Below are positions 30,485 through 31,717 of a DNA stretch of 31,717 bases, piece by piece. The position numbers and the translations under genes were made by a program. The first letter of the stretch is position 1, and every line of letters begins with the position of its first letter. The notes under the pieces are model-generated. The model saw only the letters and a program-made list of their open reading frames with translations. It was not told the DNA's origin and ran no database searches. Source of the DNA: a virus; the IMG/VR virus record IMGVR_UViG_3300037480_000032, positions 1 to 31,717 of that record; one strand, written 5' to 3'.

Positions 30485-30670
30485 ATGACAAGCGATGCAC
30501 TTAATTTATGTATATTGATAATGACAGCATTTATTATTTATTGGGCGACAGTCTATCCTAGAGAATTGAAAGAAGTGTTATTATTTCAAGAAAACGATAC
30601 ACCAATGAGTGTTTTGGTATGGATGTACATAATAACTGATGTACTATTAATTATTTATGGGGTGATATAA
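30485..30670 (+). CDS. 61-aa membrane protein (two spans)
   Basis: ATG 30485 with GAGAGGCATAA upstream; the frame extends upstream through the terminator and palindrome, which was rejected. Two hydrophobic helices: LNLCILIMTAFIIYWATVY (about 6-24) and VLVWMYIITDVLLIIYGVI at the C-terminus, linked by a charged loop (PRELKEVLLFQENDTP). Inner-membrane location is likely. Its stop overlaps the start of the next membrane-protein gene (TAATG), so the two are co-translated and may work together. Confidence 0.7.
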   Translation: MTSDALNLCILIMTAFIIYWATVYPRELKEVLLFQENDTPMSVLVWMYIITDVLLIIYGVI

Positions 30671-30849
30671 TGGAAACATACATAACAGTAAGCTTTTGGT
30701 TATTAGCAACAGTATCATTTATACAATTATTCACTGTATCTACTTCAGAATATCCGCGTAGGCGGTCTCACAGCATGGGAGAAGATGTAGCTAATATACT
30801 ATTTAACCTACCATTTATATTATGGGCTGCGTATTTATTGTGGGCATAA
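30670..30849 (+). CDS. 59-aa membrane protein (two spans)
   Basis: ATG shares its A with the preceding TAA. Product METYITVSFWLLATVSFIQL with helix 1 (about 5-24), a basic loop with RRRSHSMGED, and helix 2 LPFILWAAYLLWA at the C-terminus. The positive loop predicts it faces the cytoplasm. Together with the 61-aa protein it forms a coupled pair of two-span membrane proteins controlled by palindrome site 3. Function unknown; superinfection exclusion or modulation of host transport are possible. Confidence 0.7.
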   Translation: METYITVSFWLLATVSFIQLFTVSTSEYPRRRSHSMGEDVANILFNLPFILWAAYLLWA

Positions 30850-30864
30850 CAGGAGACTAAAGAA

Positions 30865-31194
30865 ATGACAACAACAGCAGAAAAAATTAAGATAATGCAA
30901 GCATTTAAGGACGGACAACAGATACAAGTGCGTGGAACTACGGGGCTAGGTTATTGTTCATGGAGTGACACGACTATAAAAAATCCTGTATGGAATTGGA
31001 GAGATACCGAATATCGTATAGCACCAAAGCCTAAAAAGAAGATGTGGCAATGGATAGTCATCAACAGTGTTGGGAACATAATAATTACACCGTGTTTTTA
31101 TGAAAATGAAGATAAGCTAAGACTTAAAATAGGGCGAACGGCCGTCGTAATAGGCAAGGCTGAATGGACAGAAATTGAAATTGACGGCGACTAA
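30865..31194 (+). CDS. 109-aa early protein, unknown
   Basis: ATG 30865 with CAGGAGACTAAAG upstream. N-terminal EKIKIMQAFKDGQQIQVRG, then CSWSDTTIKNPVWNWRDTEYRI, a small domain rich in Trp and beta strands. The pattern 'I-x-x-M-x-x-F-x-D-G-x-x-I-x-x-R' followed by 'W-x-x-x-x-Y-R-I' is common in small phage proteins of unknown role. The C-terminal half is a second beta-rich segment (KMWQWIVINSVGNIIITP). Confidence 0.75.
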   Translation: MTTTAEKIKIMQAFKDGQQIQVRGTTGLGYCSWSDTTIKNPVWNWRDTEYRIAPKPKKKMWQWIVINSVGNIIITPCFYENEDKLRLKIGRTAVVIGKAEWTEIEIDGD

Positions 31195-31208
31195 ATACAT
31201 CATAATAT
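31181..31208 (+). promoter_or_regulatory. Putative promoter before palindrome site 4
   Basis: TTGACG (31181-31186), 16-base spacer, TAATAT (31203-31208). It lies within the end of the 109-aa gene and would give a leader that includes site 4. Confidence 0.45.
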
Positions 31209-31312
31209 TTAGTGTAATAGCAGCATTGATATTTCTTGCATTTAGCGATACAAAGGAGTATAATGATTGCATTACAGCAGATTTTGGCACCACCAAGATT
31301 TGTAAACAATAA
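31181..31312 (+). CDS. Possible 43-aa exported or membrane peptide, TTG start
   Basis: A frame from TTG 31181 to TAA 31310-31312 encodes TATKYIIIFSVIAALIFLAFS (a transmembrane or signal segment) then DTKEYNDCITADFGTTKICK with a cysteine pair. The protein-like look supports it, but the start is weak and coincides with the putative -35 box. A competing frame starts at ATG 31263 after a perfect AAGGAG and runs to 31391 (42 codons), but it crosses palindrome site 4 and the next gene start. Either or neither may be real. Confidence 0.38.
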   Translation: MTATKYIIIFSVIAALIFLAFSDTKEYNDCITADFGTTKICKQ

Positions 31313-31314
31313 AG

Positions 31315-31332
31315 GTTGCGTGTACACGCAAC
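31315..31332. promoter_or_regulatory. Palindrome site 4
   Basis: A perfect 18-bp palindrome GTTGCGTGTACACGCAAC, ending 13 bases before ATG 31346. The 16-bp core is identical to sites 1 and 3. Confidence 0.85.
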
Positions 31333-31345
31333 ATAGGGGAATAAA

Positions 31346-31591
31346 ATGGCATATAAAGCTAGATATGATGAATCCGCCAACAAGGTGGTGATAGTTTTGG
31401 ACAACTTTGGAGATGTTAGTGAACTAAAGCATGTATTAAAAAGGGGGTGTTGGGTCAAGAATAGTAATCTTACAGGGGAAAGCTTCTCTCCTGATATAGA
31501 CTCTCTTAACAAGCAGCTAGAAGAACTGCGACTACTAAATGAAAAATCTGTTGTTCTGTCTGGCAGCCCATTAATTGAAGAAATAGGATAG
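31346..31591 (+). CDS. 81-aa early protein, unknown
   Basis: ATG 31346 with TAGGGGAATAAA upstream, the same leader layout as the 33-aa gene (palindrome, ATAGGGG, ATG). Product MAYKARYDESANKVVIVLDN, then FGDVSELKHVLKRGCWVKNS and a C-terminal coiled helix DSLNKQLEELRLLNEKSVVL. A small alpha/beta domain with a heptad helix. No recognised family. Confidence 0.72.
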   Translation: MAYKARYDESANKVVIVLDNFGDVSELKHVLKRGCWVKNSNLTGESFSPDIDSLNKQLEELRLLNEKSVVLSGSPLIEEIG

Positions 31592-31599
31592 GAGATAAT

Positions 31600-31717
31600 A
31601 TGAGTATTGTAGATGTTAGAAGCAAAAAGAATAGTAAGGTTGATCGTGTAATATTTGCTGATGAACATCATGTTCAGATTGAAAGTAAATATTATATTAC
31701 TATATGTAATGGCCCGG
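31600..31717 (+). CDS. Start of a further early gene, partial
   Basis: ATG 31600 with TAGGAGATAAT upstream; the frame is open to the window edge (39 complete codons). It begins MSIVDVRSKKNSKVDRVIFA, then DEHHVQIESKYYITICNGP. Beta-rich; nothing recognised. It is co-transcribed with the 81-aa gene. Confidence 0.65.
   Translation, partial: MSIVDVRSKKNSKVDRVIFADEHHVQIESKYYITICNGP

Noticed and set aside
31263-31391. 42-codon frame after a perfect AAGGAG
   Set aside because: It crosses palindrome site 4 and runs into the next gene, and its sequence looks unlike a folded protein; kept only as an alternative in the annotation.

Overview
The window is part of a tailed-phage genome, most likely a lytic, short-tailed (podovirus-like) phage of a Gram-negative bacterium. 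It carries a family A DNA polymerase, a FEN-type exonuclease and a class II ribonucleotide reductase. It also carries a full virion module: terminase, portal, scaffold, coat, adaptor, tail, fibres and ejection-type proteins. There is no integrase, repressor or phage RNA polymerase. Several promoters match sigma70 consensus, Shine-Dalgarno sites are strong, and the DNA is AT-rich. The host cannot be named; a Gram-negative host is inferred from the lipoprotein and holin pair and the proteobacterial-looking tmRNA-type acceptor stem.

Layout. (1) 1-7777, plus strand: a replication and nucleotide-metabolism operon (ligase-like fragment, PolA, putative SSB, exonuclease, HNH nuclease, zinc protein, metallophosphoesterase, AdoCbl-dependent RNR). 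It ends at a bidirectional terminator at 7786-7808. (2) 7812-28102, minus strand: a long late operon with overlapping starts and stops. In transcription order it holds two small leader genes, three small virion-like proteins, a LamG/repeat fibre, DUF5681-type putative TerS, TerL, portal, scaffold, coat protein (then a terminator), YadA-like fibre, adaptor, stabilisation-like tail protein, collar-domain protein, cupin, three ejection-type proteins, holin and lipoprotein. (3) 28103-28726: a non-coding divergence region with a dense array of short hairpins, a GC-rich element with a G6-A-G6 tract and a sigma70 promoter. (4) 28727-31717, plus strand: an early region of many tiny proteins, several of them membrane proteins, separated by terminators, promoters and repeated palindromes.

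The main novelty candidate is at 3145-3219, inside the replication operon. It is a 75-nt RNA gene with the tRNA-like domain of tmRNA: an acceptor stem with the G3-U70 alanine determinant, the GGUUUCGAC D-loop-like segment and a perfect T arm. The mRNA-like domain, tag reading frame and pseudoknots are absent and are replaced by a short hairpin. The second candidate is a regulatory system: the palindrome TTGCGTGTACACGCAA occurs four times in the early region, each time in the leader just before a ribosome-binding site. The third is the hairpin array at the late-operon head, where one hairpin buries the Shine-Dalgarno sequence of the first late gene and another displays a GTG start codon in its loop.
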